This document shows, in pieces, positions 31,391 to 41,499 of a DNA stretch of 64,000 nucleotides. The position numbers and the translations under genes are program-made. This DNA is from Ascoidea rubescens DSM 1968 (lineage: Eukaryota; Ascomycota; Saccharomycetes; Ascoideales; Ascoideaceae), in contig NW_017962924.1 in the NCBI RefSeq assembly GCF_001661345.1, positions 186,001 to 250,000 on the forward strand, read 5' to 3'. Position 1 is the first letter of the stretch. Every line of letters begins with the position of its first letter. Under the pieces are notes generated by a model. It was given only the letters and a program-made list of their open reading frames with translations, searched no databases and was not told the origin of the DNA.

Positions 31391-31717
31391 TTAGTCAATA
31401 CCAGCGGCACGAGCGTAAATTAATTGAGTTGAGTGTCTTGAGATTGGTTTGATGACACCTTCATTTTCCAATTGTTTGATGGCTACTCTTGCAATTGAAC
31501 CACCAATTTTAAGACGATCGACCAAAACAGAGACTGAGATATATCTGTAGTTTGGTACTTCTTTCATGATACGGTCATATTTTTCTTGATCAAGAACAAC
31601 AACATGTTGAGCTTTATCTTTGACGGATTTCTTGGACCACTTCTTTTTTGATTTTTTACCACCGGCCATGGCGGCGGCAGCCTTAGCAGCTTTTGATTGT
31701 TGAACTTTTGGTGGCAT
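31391..31717 (-). CDS. RPS25: Ribosomal protein eS25 (40S subunit)
   Basis: 108 residues, the same length as S. cerevisiae Rps25, and near-identical along its length: MPPK...[24 protein letters not shown], then [32 protein letters not shown] and [16 protein letters not shown]. The basic N-terminal tail and winged-helix core are both complete. The protein sits at the 40S head near the E site. The start is ATG at 31715-31717. One base upstream there is a probable 3' splice site (see 31719-31878), so the leader is likely spliced, as in many yeast ribosomal protein genes. Confidence 0.98.
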   Translation of the reverse strand: MPPKVQQSKAAKAAAAMAGGKKSKKKWSKKSVKDKAQHVVVLDQEKYDRIMKEVPNYRYISVSVLVDRLKIGGSIARVAIKQLENEGVIKPISRHSTQLIYARAAGID

Positions 31718-31718
31718 T

Positions 31719-31878
31719 CTGAGGAGATGGTGAACCGGATGAATGAATTAGTTAGTGAATCAAAGTGAAAAATGGAGATTGAATCGGAAGATAAGATGTA
31801 TTGAGACAAGGGAGTGTGGTGGAAAAGGGCAGCACAGGGGAGGGCGACACTTGTGTTGGAAGAGACAAAAAAACATAC
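31719..31878 (-). other. Probable 5'UTR intron of RPS25
   Basis: On the minus strand the donor GTATGT (31873-31878) is followed by a branch CACTAACTAAT (about 31747-31757) and an acceptor CTCCTCAG ending at 31719, one base before the ATG. All three signals have yeast spacing (160 nt in total). Confidence 0.7.
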
Positions 31879-33126
31879 TTATATTATATTTGTATTGGTA
31901 GTATACTCGATGTAAGCACAAACTTCAACAGATACGAAGGACCTTTCAGCACAATGTAGAATGCGAAGATGAAGAAAAACCTCCAGGCCACACACAGGTC
32001 AGGTGAACAGGTACAAGACTGCGTCCGTTTTGAGAAGTACGTCCTGCATCCAGCACAGCGATCTTCTGCTTACCCTGTGCAAAGTTAGGCCGCGTGGTCC
32101 AGAAAGACCACACGTGCAGAGCGGCGCTAGTGTGACTGGGAATCCAAGAGAGCATAGCAGGGCTCTGACAAAACAGCCCTGCTAGTGAACATGAGATACC
32201 ATGCACGTGTAACAGTCGGGTATTTAACGATCAACGGATTGGGAAAGCACAACAAACAAAGAGTGCCGGAAGCAAGCGCGCTGGCTCCAGCACGCTCGGC
32301 GAGTGCCGCAGAGCGCTGTGGCCGTGGTGCACTGTTCCGGGGGTGCTGTGGTGCTCGGCTCAGCTCTGGCTCGTATTCCCCCAGGCTCATGGGTATTGTC
32401 TGCACTTGTTTCACTCCGTCGCTAGATTCTGCTGCAGTTGTTGTCGATCGTTGCGAGTAGTTGCGAGGTTTTGCACTGTTGTAAATTGTTGTAAATTGTT
32501 GTAAATTGCCTGGTTCTGCCTTGTTTATTTCACCTGCACACGTAGAACTCGTCCAATCTAAAATTAGCACCGATTCTCTTTTTTTATAAGTAATCCTCCA
32601 TTACTGCACTTTCCCATTTATTCTCTCTCGTTCTGTTTGAACAGATATTTGCAATATAACAATATAAATATATTTCTATTTGAGCTGCAGTTGCTCTATA
32701 TTTGAAATATCCATCTCAGTTCCTGTTTTTATAACCACCACTGTCACTTCCTGGCCTACTCACATATCCTACTATCGCCTACTATCGCCCACTATTCTGG
32801 GAACACCTTCCACCTTCTCTTTTCCCAATCTACCTTCCCATTTCGTTTATTTCAAATACCCTTTCTTCACTCACTCATCTCTCAATCCCACTCAAACACC
32901 ACTCAAACACCTCCCAATCATCTCTCTCTACATTACCAAAATCATTATTGATTTTCATTTACTCACTCTCTTTCATCACTATTCTATTCTGTTCTATTCT
33001 CCTAACATACATTCTCTTTTCAAACCGCTTATCGTTCAATTCACAATCCAGCCAATCTTTCCCAAATTAAACGCCCTCACTTTTTGATTTCTGCAATTCT
33101 TTTAGTCCATTTTATTCTAATATATA
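31879..33126. promoter_or_regulatory. Divergent promoter region between RPS25 and the 33127 gene
   Basis: Bases 31930-32460 form a GC-rich island, including alternating GCGC/GTGC-rich sequence around 32275-32360. A TTGTTGTAAA repeat lies at about 32477-32508, and a pyrimidine-rich leader covers about 32780-33126, just before the ATG of the rightward gene. No gene is seen; the open frames here are short and share no family features. Confidence 0.5.
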
Positions 33127-36100
33127 ATGTCAACTTTGGCCAACCCTCCAAGTATCTTGAAAAATTACAACTTGAACCAAGATGAAATCTTTGAAGATTT
33201 AAAATTCAACAAAAATACTAATCAACTTCTCTCATCTCCATCAAGAAAATCAATCTTAAATGATAAATACAAAAATTCTTTAAATAGACCTTCTTCCCCA
33301 AAAAAGGCTTCCTTCAAATCTGTCAATTTTAATAATAATCCATCAACCGCCGATACAATTTCAATTAAAATTAATAATAATTTCCTCAACACTACTAATA
33401 ACACTAATAATTCTAATAATTCAAATAACAATTCACTCAATGATATTAATCAGCCTTTAAAACTAAAATTAAACACTAAATCAAAAAATATCCATAACAT
33501 TAATCATACTCATAACAACAGCAACAACAGCAACAACAGCAACAACAACAATAATAATAATCGCAAAATATCACCAAATTATGAAAACATCCATTATCAA
33601 CAAAAAAAGAATATCTTCAATCTCAAAAATATAAACTCAAAACTAAACAATAAACTATCAAATAAAAAAATCAACAACAACAACAACAAAAATAAAAATA
33701 AAAATAAAAATAACAACAACAACAACAACGAGCTTGACTACAATGATGATCAGATTCCAAACGATTTCGTCTGTTTTAATGTTCCAATATCCCAATCTTC
33801 CTATAAACTATTAAATAACGATACGTTTATAAATTCCTCCAACTCAAATCTATTAAGAAATGATTCAATCAACTCAAATAACTCTCTAAAAACAATACAA
33901 AGCAACTCAACAACAACCCTCTCCAATCAACACTCAACCACATCGTCAAATGCACCGTCAAACACATTATCAACTTTAACCTCAACCAAAATCAAAAATT
34001 TAAACAATTCTTCATCTCCTACTGAAAACTCAAACTCAAACTTAAACACCTTGAAATTACTAGAAAACAAAAAACTACTACTAAATTCCTCAATCTACAA
34101 TAACATATCCTCTTTCAACAACCTATCAAGCGATGCCAAAGACCTAACTATAGAATTTAACTCAAACATCAACTTTATAATAAACAACGAAATCTACCAA
34201 GGTGAATTCAACAATATAAATCTATCAAATTTTATATCCTCTCTAAACAATAACTCAAATTTCAAATTACTTAAATTCTGGATCAACTTTATCATAAATT
34301 CTTTCAACTCATCCATACTATTGTCTAAAAATGGCTCTTATTTACCAACAACTACTGACTCAAAATACTTCAAAAATTCAAGCTCAACTTCAAACTTAAA
34401 TTCAAACCTAAACCATCCACAAAACCTAAACTCAAACCTAAATCTCATCTCGTCTAAAAACAAGAAAAACAATATCATCTCAATCTATAAACATAAACAC
34501 ATCAATCTCAACTCTTTATTAAATTTAGATTTATTTTTACAATTTTTCATCAATAATGAAATTTCTCATTTAAATATCTCAAAAAATTACTCAAATTCAA
34601 ATTCGATTTCAAATTCAAATTCAACAAACAATGATAATTCAAATTTTTTAGCCAATTTCAAAATTAATTTACTAGTCTTGCTAAACGAGTTTTCGAAAAA
34701 ACAACAATCATTTATACTATCAAATATAAAGAAAAACCATTCTCAATCTACAAAAAACCATTCCAATGACAAACTTAAAATCGATAATCACTTAAAAGTC
34801 CCTTATAGCCATTCATCAAATAACCTATACAATACAAATGATGATGTTCTACAAAAACCATATAAACTAATGAAAAACAACAGCCACTATTCTTGTAACT
34901 ATTCTTCATCCTCAAAATATAACTTTGACGATTACTTGCTTAATGAATCACTGGATTCTTCATTATATCTAAAAAAGAGATACTCATTGCCTGTATCATT
35001 CAAATCAATTAATGATTCCTCATCTTTAAAGAGTTTAAACTCGGATTTAAGTAATAAAATCAATTCATCAAATCCAAGCTCACTGAATGATTCAAGTCTA
35101 TACAATCTGAATTCAATTCCTCCCTCTCCTTTTTCTTCCACATTTTCATTATCAAGTAATTCTTCCATATCTGAAAATTCATCAATTGGAAATCATCTCA
35201 ATACTAGTATGGTCAGTGAAACCAGTAATTTTAGTAAATCTAGCTTTAACAATAATAGTTATAGTCATAGCAATGAAAGCTTTTCCAATTATAATGAATC
35301 TAGTGATAACTTGACACATAATGAAGTCGATAATAACAATGATAACAACCTCAAAAAGAATAATAGAAGACCATCAATTGTATCGATTGCTTCATCCATT
35401 TCATCGTTTTTTTCAAATTATAACAATAACGCTGATAGCAAGAACAAATTGATAAAATTTAGCAACAAAGAGTTTCCAAATTGGTGGAATGGTTTATCTA
35501 CAACAAACTTGCCTTTGATATCGCTATCATCTAATTCTTCATCATATTTTGTTATGAAGGATTCGAATGTCAATTTTCGTGGGATTATTTGGTATTTGAC
35601 AAATATATCAACCAAATTTAATGTTGATTTGAAAACATATAAAAGTATTTGTTTGAATTTTAAATACTTCAATGAGGGAAATAAATGCAATAAAGATGAG
35701 AACAAGATTATTTTTCTTATCAAGAAGTTAGATGGGCTTGATAATCTTGAAAACGCAATTGAATATTATGAAAATTTGAAACAAAAGAATAATGATGGAG
35801 AGCAAAATATTAATACCAAACTAAATTATTTATACTCAAAGATGGATAAAATAACATACGAAATCGAAGAATTTATACATGAAGAGGACAATGAGTTTTT
35901 CATGAAAAATGAGAAAGCATTAAAACTAATCAACCAAGAATTCAATAATATTAACAAAATTGTTAATAAAAAAGTTAAAATCAATAAAAATGAAAATGAA
36001 ATAAAAGAACAAATAGTTTATAACAAGTATAAATTATTTAAAATGTTAATTAATTTTGATAATTTTAATAATTTGAAAGAGAGTTGCTACAGCTATAAAG

Positions 36101-36840
36101 ATTATAAAATTAATTATAACCCTAACAAATTAATAATACTATATTTAATATTCCAAAACTTAAACTATGATGAATATAAGAGTTTTAATATTTTCTTAAA
36201 AGTATTCAGTAAAGACTATTTCTTGAGCGAATTGTTAACAAATAATGAATACTTCAATGGAGGTGGATTTGAAGATAAATTTAATAACAAAATGGAGAAA
36301 TTTGCCAATAGATTTACTAGACTAGTCTCTAAGAACCTAAAAACTGTCTATAATGAATTGGTGAATGAATTGAATTTTAGCAATAAAGAATTTGTTAGAT
36401 TGATTGAAATATTAATAAAGCAGAAATTTTTAAAGATCTTTGAAAAAGAAAAAGAACAAAAACAAGAGGCAAATAATGGCAATGATAATGAACAGGATAA
36501 TGAGCATATTGAACAAGTTCAGAGTCACAAAATCGAAATGATCGAAAGGCTTTTCGACATGTATTTGATCGAGAAAAACGACAACTTGATCGGCTACTTC
36601 TTGGTCGAAGTTTTGAAGATGTACTTCAAAACAGACAGGCAAGGCGTCAAGGGCAATGGTCGAAAGCCAGCTGGAGGAACACCCCAACACGACAACAGCT
36701 ACTGGGAAAAACTCATTGCAGAACACTTGAAGAACGACAGGGAAGTCGAGATACACTACTCCGCCGACGGAATGATAGACAGCATAAAGGAATACTTCAT
36801 AAGCGACCTCAGAGAAGAGGGGCACTTGCAAACGATATAA
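33127..36840 (+). CDS. Large Asn/Ser-rich protein, unidentified (Sbe2-like only as a guess)
   Basis: 1237 residues from ATG at 33127. The first ~770 residues are mostly low complexity, dominated by Asn and Ser and including poly-Asn runs (about 33510-33560, 33670-33730). A few ordered islands stand out, for example DFVCFNVPISQSSYKLL. From about residue 775 the sequence is ordered: FPNWWNGLSTTNLPLISL, RGIIWYLTNIS, a charged helical stretch, then FANRFTRLVSKNLKTVYNELV and a C-terminal helix (MIERLFDMYLIEKNDNLIGYF). Base composition shifts at 36560-36830, where the codons become much more GC-rich than in the rest of the gene. The layout of a disordered body with a conserved C-terminal half is like the Sbe2/Sbe22 bud-growth family, but I could not confirm any motif. 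Confidence 0.8.
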   Translation: MSTLANPPSILKNYNLNQDEIFEDLKFNKNTNQLLSSPSRKSILNDKYKNSLNRPSSPKKASFKSVNFNNNPSTADTISIKINNNFLNTTNNTNNSNNSNNNSLNDINQPLKLKLNTKSKNIHNINHTHNNSNNSNNSNNNNNNNRKISPNYENIHYQQKKNIFNLKNINSKLNNKLSNKKINNNNNKNKNKNKNNNNNNNELDYNDDQIPNDFVCFNVPISQSSYKLLNNDTFINSSNSNLLRNDSINSNNSLKTIQSNSTTTLSNQHSTTSSNAPSNTLSTLTSTKIKNLNNSSSPTENSNSNLNTLKLLENKKLLLNSSIYNNISSFNNLSSDAKDLTIEFNSNINFIINNEIYQGEFNNINLSNFISSLNNNSNFKLLKFWINFIINSFNSSILLSKNGSYLPTTTDSKYFKNSSSTSNLNSNLNHPQNLNSNLNLISSKNKKNNIISIYKHKHINLNSLLNLDLFLQFFINNEISHLNISKNYSNSNSISNSNSTNNDNSNFLANFKINLLVLLNEFSKKQQSFILSNIKKNHSQSTKNHSNDKLKIDNHLKVPYSHSSNNLYNTNDDVLQKPYKLMKNNSHYSCNYSSSSKYNFDDYLLNESLDSSLYLKKRYSLPVSFKSINDSSSLKSLNSDLSNKINSSNPSSLNDSSLYNLNSIPPSPFSSTFSLSSNSSISENSSIGNHLNTSMVSETSNFSKSSFNNNSYSHSNESFSNYNESSDNLTHNEVDNNNDNNLKKNNRRPSIVSIASSISSFFSNYNNNADSKNKLIKFSNKEFPNWWNGLSTTNLPLISLSSNSSSYFVMKDSNVNFRGIIWYLTNISTKFNVDLKTYKSICLNFKYFNEGNKCNKDENKIIFLIKKLDGLDNLENAIEYYENLKQKNNDGEQNINTKLNYLYSKMDKITYEIEEFIHEEDNEFFMKNEKALKLINQEFNNINKIVNKKVKINKNENEIKEQIVYNKYKLFKMLINFDNFNNLKESCYSYKDYKINYNPNKLIILYLIFQNLNYDEYKSFNIFLKVFSKDYFLSELLTNNEYFNGGGFEDKFNNKMEKFANRFTRLVSKNLKTVYNELVNELNFSNKEFVRLIEILIKQKFLKIFEKEKEQKQEANNGNDNEQDNEHIEQVQSHKIEMIERLFDMYLIEKNDNLIGYFLVEVLKMYFKTDRQGVKGNGRKPAGGTPQHDNSYWEKLIAEHLKNDREVEIHYSADGMIDSIKEYFISDLREEGHLQTI

Positions 36841-37614
36841 CGAGGCTCGCTACTCATCACCATCCACTGCATCACCATCTAATCTACTTCTGCTCCCACC
36901 TCTCCCATCTAATCTAATCTCCCTTCAAACGCCGGCCGCATCCGCGCCCGGACTGCCGCGGCTGTGTTCCGCCGCGGATGCTAAATATAGCACTGCATGT
37001 TCACGCACCTGCACAGCGGCCGGCGATCTCAAAACAGTTTTGAGAAGCAGACCAGGACCACGAGAAAAGACAAGGAAGTCGCCTGGTGTCTGTGGTGCCT
37101 GTGCTTCTTCTTCTGCTGCTGCTGCTGCTTCTGTGTGGTCCTCTTCCTGTGCTGCTGCGTGTGCCGCCGGTGCTGCCTTCTCTCGCTGCTGTTTGCGGCT
37201 GTGCCTGCTTTTCGGTTGATTCTACAGAATTCCTGTTTCAAGAAGCTCAACTACTTCCAACTGTGGTCCTTTTGGTCTTGCTCAAGTAATTTGTCTTTTT
37301 GGTTGGAATTTCTCTCAATCTTTCCAATTACTCCAACTCTTTCGTCTCAATGAAAGCGATTTCAACCAGTTCCATTTTTTCGTCAAGGAGATTCTCTGGT
37401 CTTTGATAGCTTTTACATTTTTCTTTTCTTCCACTTTCATATCTTTTGTTCTTCCACATCTTTTATATTATACTCATTTATCTACTGGCTGGGGCTACTT
37501 ATATATTCTTTTGTTTGCATTATTACTATAAGCTAATATCCATAGCCAAGAACACTTTCTCCTAGTTTACACTACTTCATTCTATTCTTTACATTTTCTT
37601 TGGTTTGATTGAAA
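36841..37614. promoter_or_regulatory. Promoter region of the Mid2-like gene
   Basis: 774 bp between two rightward genes. A strongly GC-rich segment (about 36928-37020) holds an inverted repeat (36938-36981). A GCT/TTC-rich run lies around 37100-37200. The last 250 bp before the ATG are T-rich, as in yeast leaders. Confidence 0.5.
36938..36981. promoter_or_regulatory. GC-rich inverted repeat with central palindrome
   Basis: Arms GCATCCGCG (36938-36946) and CGCGGATGC (36973-36981) surround an internal palindrome, GCCGCGGC (36955-36962). CCG/CGG inverted pairs are typical targets of Zn2Cys6 regulators; a role here is inferred from position, about 640 bp upstream of the next ATG. Confidence 0.5.
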
Positions 37615-40467
37615 ATGAAAGATGAATCAATGAATTTATTTCTTGATGTTGAAAGTGTAAATAAACACTACAAGAAGATCAGCACAACTCTGATAATCCA
37701 CTCCAAGGATCACTTAAATAATAATATCAACCATGAAAAAACAACTGATCATTCAGATATCATTATTCCAAAGCCTTTTCTATCTCCTATAATAACAAAC
37801 TTCAAAAACAACGACACTACAAATACCAAACACAATAAAAACTCTCATTCAAGAAGTTTTTCAAATGTTTCTTTACAATCGACTAATACAATTTATTATT
37901 CTCCTTCAAATTCTCCAAAAGATTTATCTCCCTATTATTATGACCATTTAACCAATAAATTTTACAATAATCAATACATTCATTTCCCCAATAATAATAA
38001 TAACAATAATGATAATAACAATAACAATAACAATAACAATAACAATAACAATAATAATAATAATTACATTAATGATGAAAAATCATTACAAAATAGTTCC
38101 ATACATTTCAATTTTAAAAAAAACCATAATCTGGTAAAGAAATTAAAGAAATCCAATAAATCTAAACTATTCTATTTAATATTATTGTATTTTTCTATTT
38201 TCTCTCTCCTATTTTTTTTGTTTCTATCTAACAAAAACATCAACTATAATAACAATACCATTACTGACAACAACAATCACGATAATGATGACAAAGATTA
38301 TTTAATCAATTTTCCCAAAACAAATCATTTCGACCAATCTTATTACACTGACAACATCAATAGACTAAAACTACAAAATTATCAAAATTATCTATCTAAT
38401 TTAAAACTCCAACTCAACGATCAAAATAACTTGAAAATCAAAATTCAACAACAAATTAATTCCATCAGAAAGAACAACAATAACAATAACAATAACAATA
38501 ACAATTCGAATCGAGATTCTGATTTAAATTTGCCTCTTGATATTAACCATGAGTTGGAAAATTTTAAAAATCTATTAAGATTTCTAAAATTGTCTTTCAA
38601 GAACTTATTCATCAACTTGGTTGATATATTAAATAACCATTTAAATATCAAATATATTGCCGCCCCTTCTAATAATAATAACAATAATGAAATTACCGAT
38701 AATAATGATCTAAATTTAAATAAAACCCAAAATTCAAAATTCACTTCTCTTTTCACCTCTATTTTTAATTTAAACCTTCCAAAACTAAAATTAAAATCAA
38801 ATTTTCAATCAAAACTAAATCTAAATTTCTTATCAACTATTATCAACAACAATAACAACAACATCAATAATAAAAATAAAAACAATGACAACCCAAATAT
38901 GAACATCAAAAGCTTTATAAATCATGACAATGACGATGAAGAACAAGATGAATTTCAAATTAAATTGAAAACTGAAAAGAGCATCCAAATTTTGTCAAAA
39001 TCTTTCCTAATCGAAGACTTTGCAACTCCAAGATTCAATATTAATAAGGATTCCAAAAATAATAATAATAACAATGATAATAATAACAATGACAATAATA
39101 ACAATAATAACAACGATAACAATAACAATAATGTCGATTTAAATAATCTTCATTTAGGTTCTCCTATAATTGCAAAAAGAGCTGATGAAGACTTAAATTC
39201 AACATCCATATCCTCTAGTTCTCCCTCTTCTACTATTATAGATACTGACTCTTCAGTTTCTTCAACCTCAACTACTCCCAGCGCTTCAAGTACTTCAGGT
39301 ACCTCAAGTGCTTCAAGCAACTCTCGAGCACTTTCGTCAACCACAACTACTTCTTCCACATCAGATGAAGAAAGCTCTCTGACTTCTCTGACCTCTCGTG
39401 CTATATCTGTTTCATCAACATCCTCCACATCTTCTACATCTTCTACATCTTCTAATAGTGAAGAATCAACATCCTCTGCATCTTCTACATCCTCCACATC
39501 TTCTAATACTGAAGAATCAACATCTTCTACATCTTCCACTTCTAGATCTAATACAATAACCTCATCATCATCCAGTGATGAATCATCTACTGAAGAATCA
39601 TCTTCTCGACTGGAATCATCATCAACTTCTTCTAGTTCCAGAAGTTCGATAACCATCACCGATTCTTCCTCCTCTTCCTCTTCATCATCATCGTCACTTG
39701 CATCCCCATCTCCTTCATTTCTGAGTAGTTCAAGTACTAGCTCTGAATCAAGTTCACAGTCAAGCTCCGAATCAAGCTCTGAATCAATATCATATTCAAT
39801 CTCTTCATCAACGACAATTAGTAGAACTACTGTTGTTACTACAATCGTTTCAACACCATCGGATATTATTGAAGGTTTGACAACTGTTAATAATCGAGAT
39901 CAAACTATTATTATTAACGTTTCAACCACTCAAACAATTGAAAATTTAACAAGAACTTCAACATATGTTACTTCAACAACCGTTGTAGCAACATACTCTG
40001 TCGAAGAGAACAATTCTGTTACTTCAGATGGTGGTCTATCTTCTAAAAACAAAAAAATTGTTATTGGCTGTGTTGTTGGTATAATTGGCTTCTTCTTACT
40101 TTTATCAACTTTCTTCTTTATTTGGTTCAAGTACTATAAATCTAAAAAAGAAGTTAGATATGTTAACTCTGAGGGTTTATGGGTTTCTAAAAATGGTAAT
40201 CCAGATGACGAATTAAATAATCAAGCAGTTGCTCGTGCAAGCGAAAAAAAATCGAATGAAACAAAAAGAAATTCAAAACTCGCTCCATGGAATTGGAGAA
40301 AATCCAGAAATTCAGAAAACTTAAACGCAGATGAAAACATACGTCTCCAACATGATAATAATCTGGAAGACTTTAATTTTATAAATAACGATGTTGATTC
40401 TGACAGATATAATGGAGATCTTAATAGGGCAAGACCATCAACAATTAATCAAGCTATAAATTTTTAG
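37615..40467 (+). CDS. Mid2/Mtl1-like cell-wall stress sensor with extra N-terminal membrane segment
   Basis: 950 residues from ATG at 37615. The C-terminal third matches Mid2: a long Ser/Thr-rich stretch (about 525-730), a TTxVV-type region, then GLSSKNKKIVIGCVVGI leading into a membrane segment (about 815-840), very like GLSKKNRNIVIGCVVGI of S. cerevisiae Mid2. A short juxtamembrane motif (YVNSEGLWVS, compare FIDSDGKIV) and an Asn-rich cytosolic tail follow. Mid2 sensors relay wall stress to Rom2/Rho1 and Pkc1. Unusually, the N-terminus is not a signal peptide: about 183 polar residues precede a hydrophobic segment (about 184-206, FYLILLYFSIFSLLFFLFL). If that acts as a signal anchor, both ends are cytosolic. 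Poly-Asn runs occur throughout. Confidence 0.72.
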   Translation: MKDESMNLFLDVESVNKHYKKISTTLIIHSKDHLNNNINHEKTTDHSDIIIPKPFLSPIITNFKNNDTTNTKHNKNSHSRSFSNVSLQSTNTIYYSPSNSPKDLSPYYYDHLTNKFYNNQYIHFPNNNNNNNDNNNNNNNNNNNNNNNNNYINDEKSLQNSSIHFNFKKNHNLVKKLKKSNKSKLFYLILLYFSIFSLLFFLFLSNKNINYNNNTITDNNNHDNDDKDYLINFPKTNHFDQSYYTDNINRLKLQNYQNYLSNLKLQLNDQNNLKIKIQQQINSIRKNNNNNNNNNNNSNRDSDLNLPLDINHELENFKNLLRFLKLSFKNLFINLVDILNNHLNIKYIAAPSNNNNNNEITDNNDLNLNKTQNSKFTSLFTSIFNLNLPKLKLKSNFQSKLNLNFLSTIINNNNNNINNKNKNNDNPNMNIKSFINHDNDDEEQDEFQIKLKTEKSIQILSKSFLIEDFATPRFNINKDSKNNNNNNDNNNNDNNNNNNNDNNNNNVDLNNLHLGSPIIAKRADEDLNSTSISSSSPSSTIIDTDSSVSSTSTTPSASSTSGTSSASSNSRALSSTTTTSSTSDEESSLTSLTSRAISVSSTSSTSSTSSTSSNSEESTSSASSTSSTSSNTEESTSSTSSTSRSNTITSSSSSDESSTEESSSRLESSSTSSSSRSSITITDSSSSSSSSSSSLASPSPSFLSSSSTSSESSSQSSSESSSESISYSISSSTTISRTTVVTTIVSTPSDIIEGLTTVNNRDQTIIINVSTTQTIENLTRTSTYVTSTTVVATYSVEENNSVTSDGGLSSKNKKIVIGCVVGIIGFFLLLSTFFFIWFKYYKSKKEVRYVNSEGLWVSKNGNPDDELNNQAVARASEKKSNETKRNSKLAPWNWRKSRNSENLNADENIRLQHDNNLEDFNFINNDVDSDRYNGDLNRARPSTINQAINF

Positions 40468-41499
40468 TTTTGGTAAAATAAATCAATCTGAAAACACTAA
40501 AACCAAAATAAATAAAACAATAACCAGCCATCAAGATCTGTAAGAAAAACAATTTAAGAATTTTGAGAATATCAAAAAGTTTTTGACTGTTTCTTTTACA
40601 ATTATATATTTTACAGCTTTTTTTCTATTTTAATACTTTTTGTCCTTCTCTAATCATTTTTTATTATTTCTCAAGTATATCCCAATACTTTTTTTGTTAA
40701 TTTTTTTTGTTAATTTTTTAATCATCAGAGTTCGTTCTAAATCATTTTTCTTTATTTTTTTGACTACCCCATTTCACCTTCTACAAAATTTAATCAGTTT
40801 AATCACTTCGAGTTGTTTAATTCCAAAGAGTTTTTTAGTTTCTGTTAACCTTTATTGCGTTCAAAAGCCTACCTTCTAATTATATAGCAACTATACATGT
40901 GAGTCGGCCCTTTGTTTATGGGACAGTATAAACAGCATTTTTTCCAAAAATAGCAAAATATAAATCTCAAGCTCACGCATGAATATGTTTTAAATGCATC
41001 TATGCACTTTTGCATTTTATATTCGAAGTATGCATGCTGTTACAGAATTGTGACCTCACAGAATGTGAATGAAATTCGTAATTGAATGAATATATAGTGA
41101 TATAAAATGGATAAAATGATAAAAGAATGATGTAATGAAAATATAAAAAATATAAAATAAATAAGAAAAACTTAAAGTTAACGCCAAAACTGAAAATTCG
41201 TTGAAAAGATTGTCAAAAAAAAAATAAAAACTATTAAAATGTAGGTGATGAATAAACTGAACAGGTAAACTGTAAAAGAGAAATCAAACAAAAATTTAAT
41301 TTTTAATTAAAATCTTGAAAAACATTCTTTATAAGCTGAAATAAATTGCATTTCATTTTTAGAAAATCCGAAAACAAAATAAAAAACGAATAAGTAAATA
41401 AATAAATAAGTAGAAAAGCATAAAAAAACATTTGAAGCATGAAAAGTGAATAATTTGAAATAAAGATGATTGTATTGTTTTGATCTTGTATATTCGAGT
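40468..41499. other. Convergent 3' region between Mid2-like and kinase genes
   Basis: 1 kb with no gene. T-rich at the left and A-rich at the right, as for two facing 3' ends. A cluster of ATGCA/TGCAT motifs lies at about 40976-41040. Confidence 0.5.

Noticed and set aside
32127-32570. 147-codon leftward frame upstream of RPS25
   Set aside because: Low-support frame in a GC-rich promoter island, where stops are rare by composition.
39150-39659. 169-codon leftward frame opposite the Mid2-like gene
   Set aside because: A shadow of the Ser-codon repeats on the other strand.
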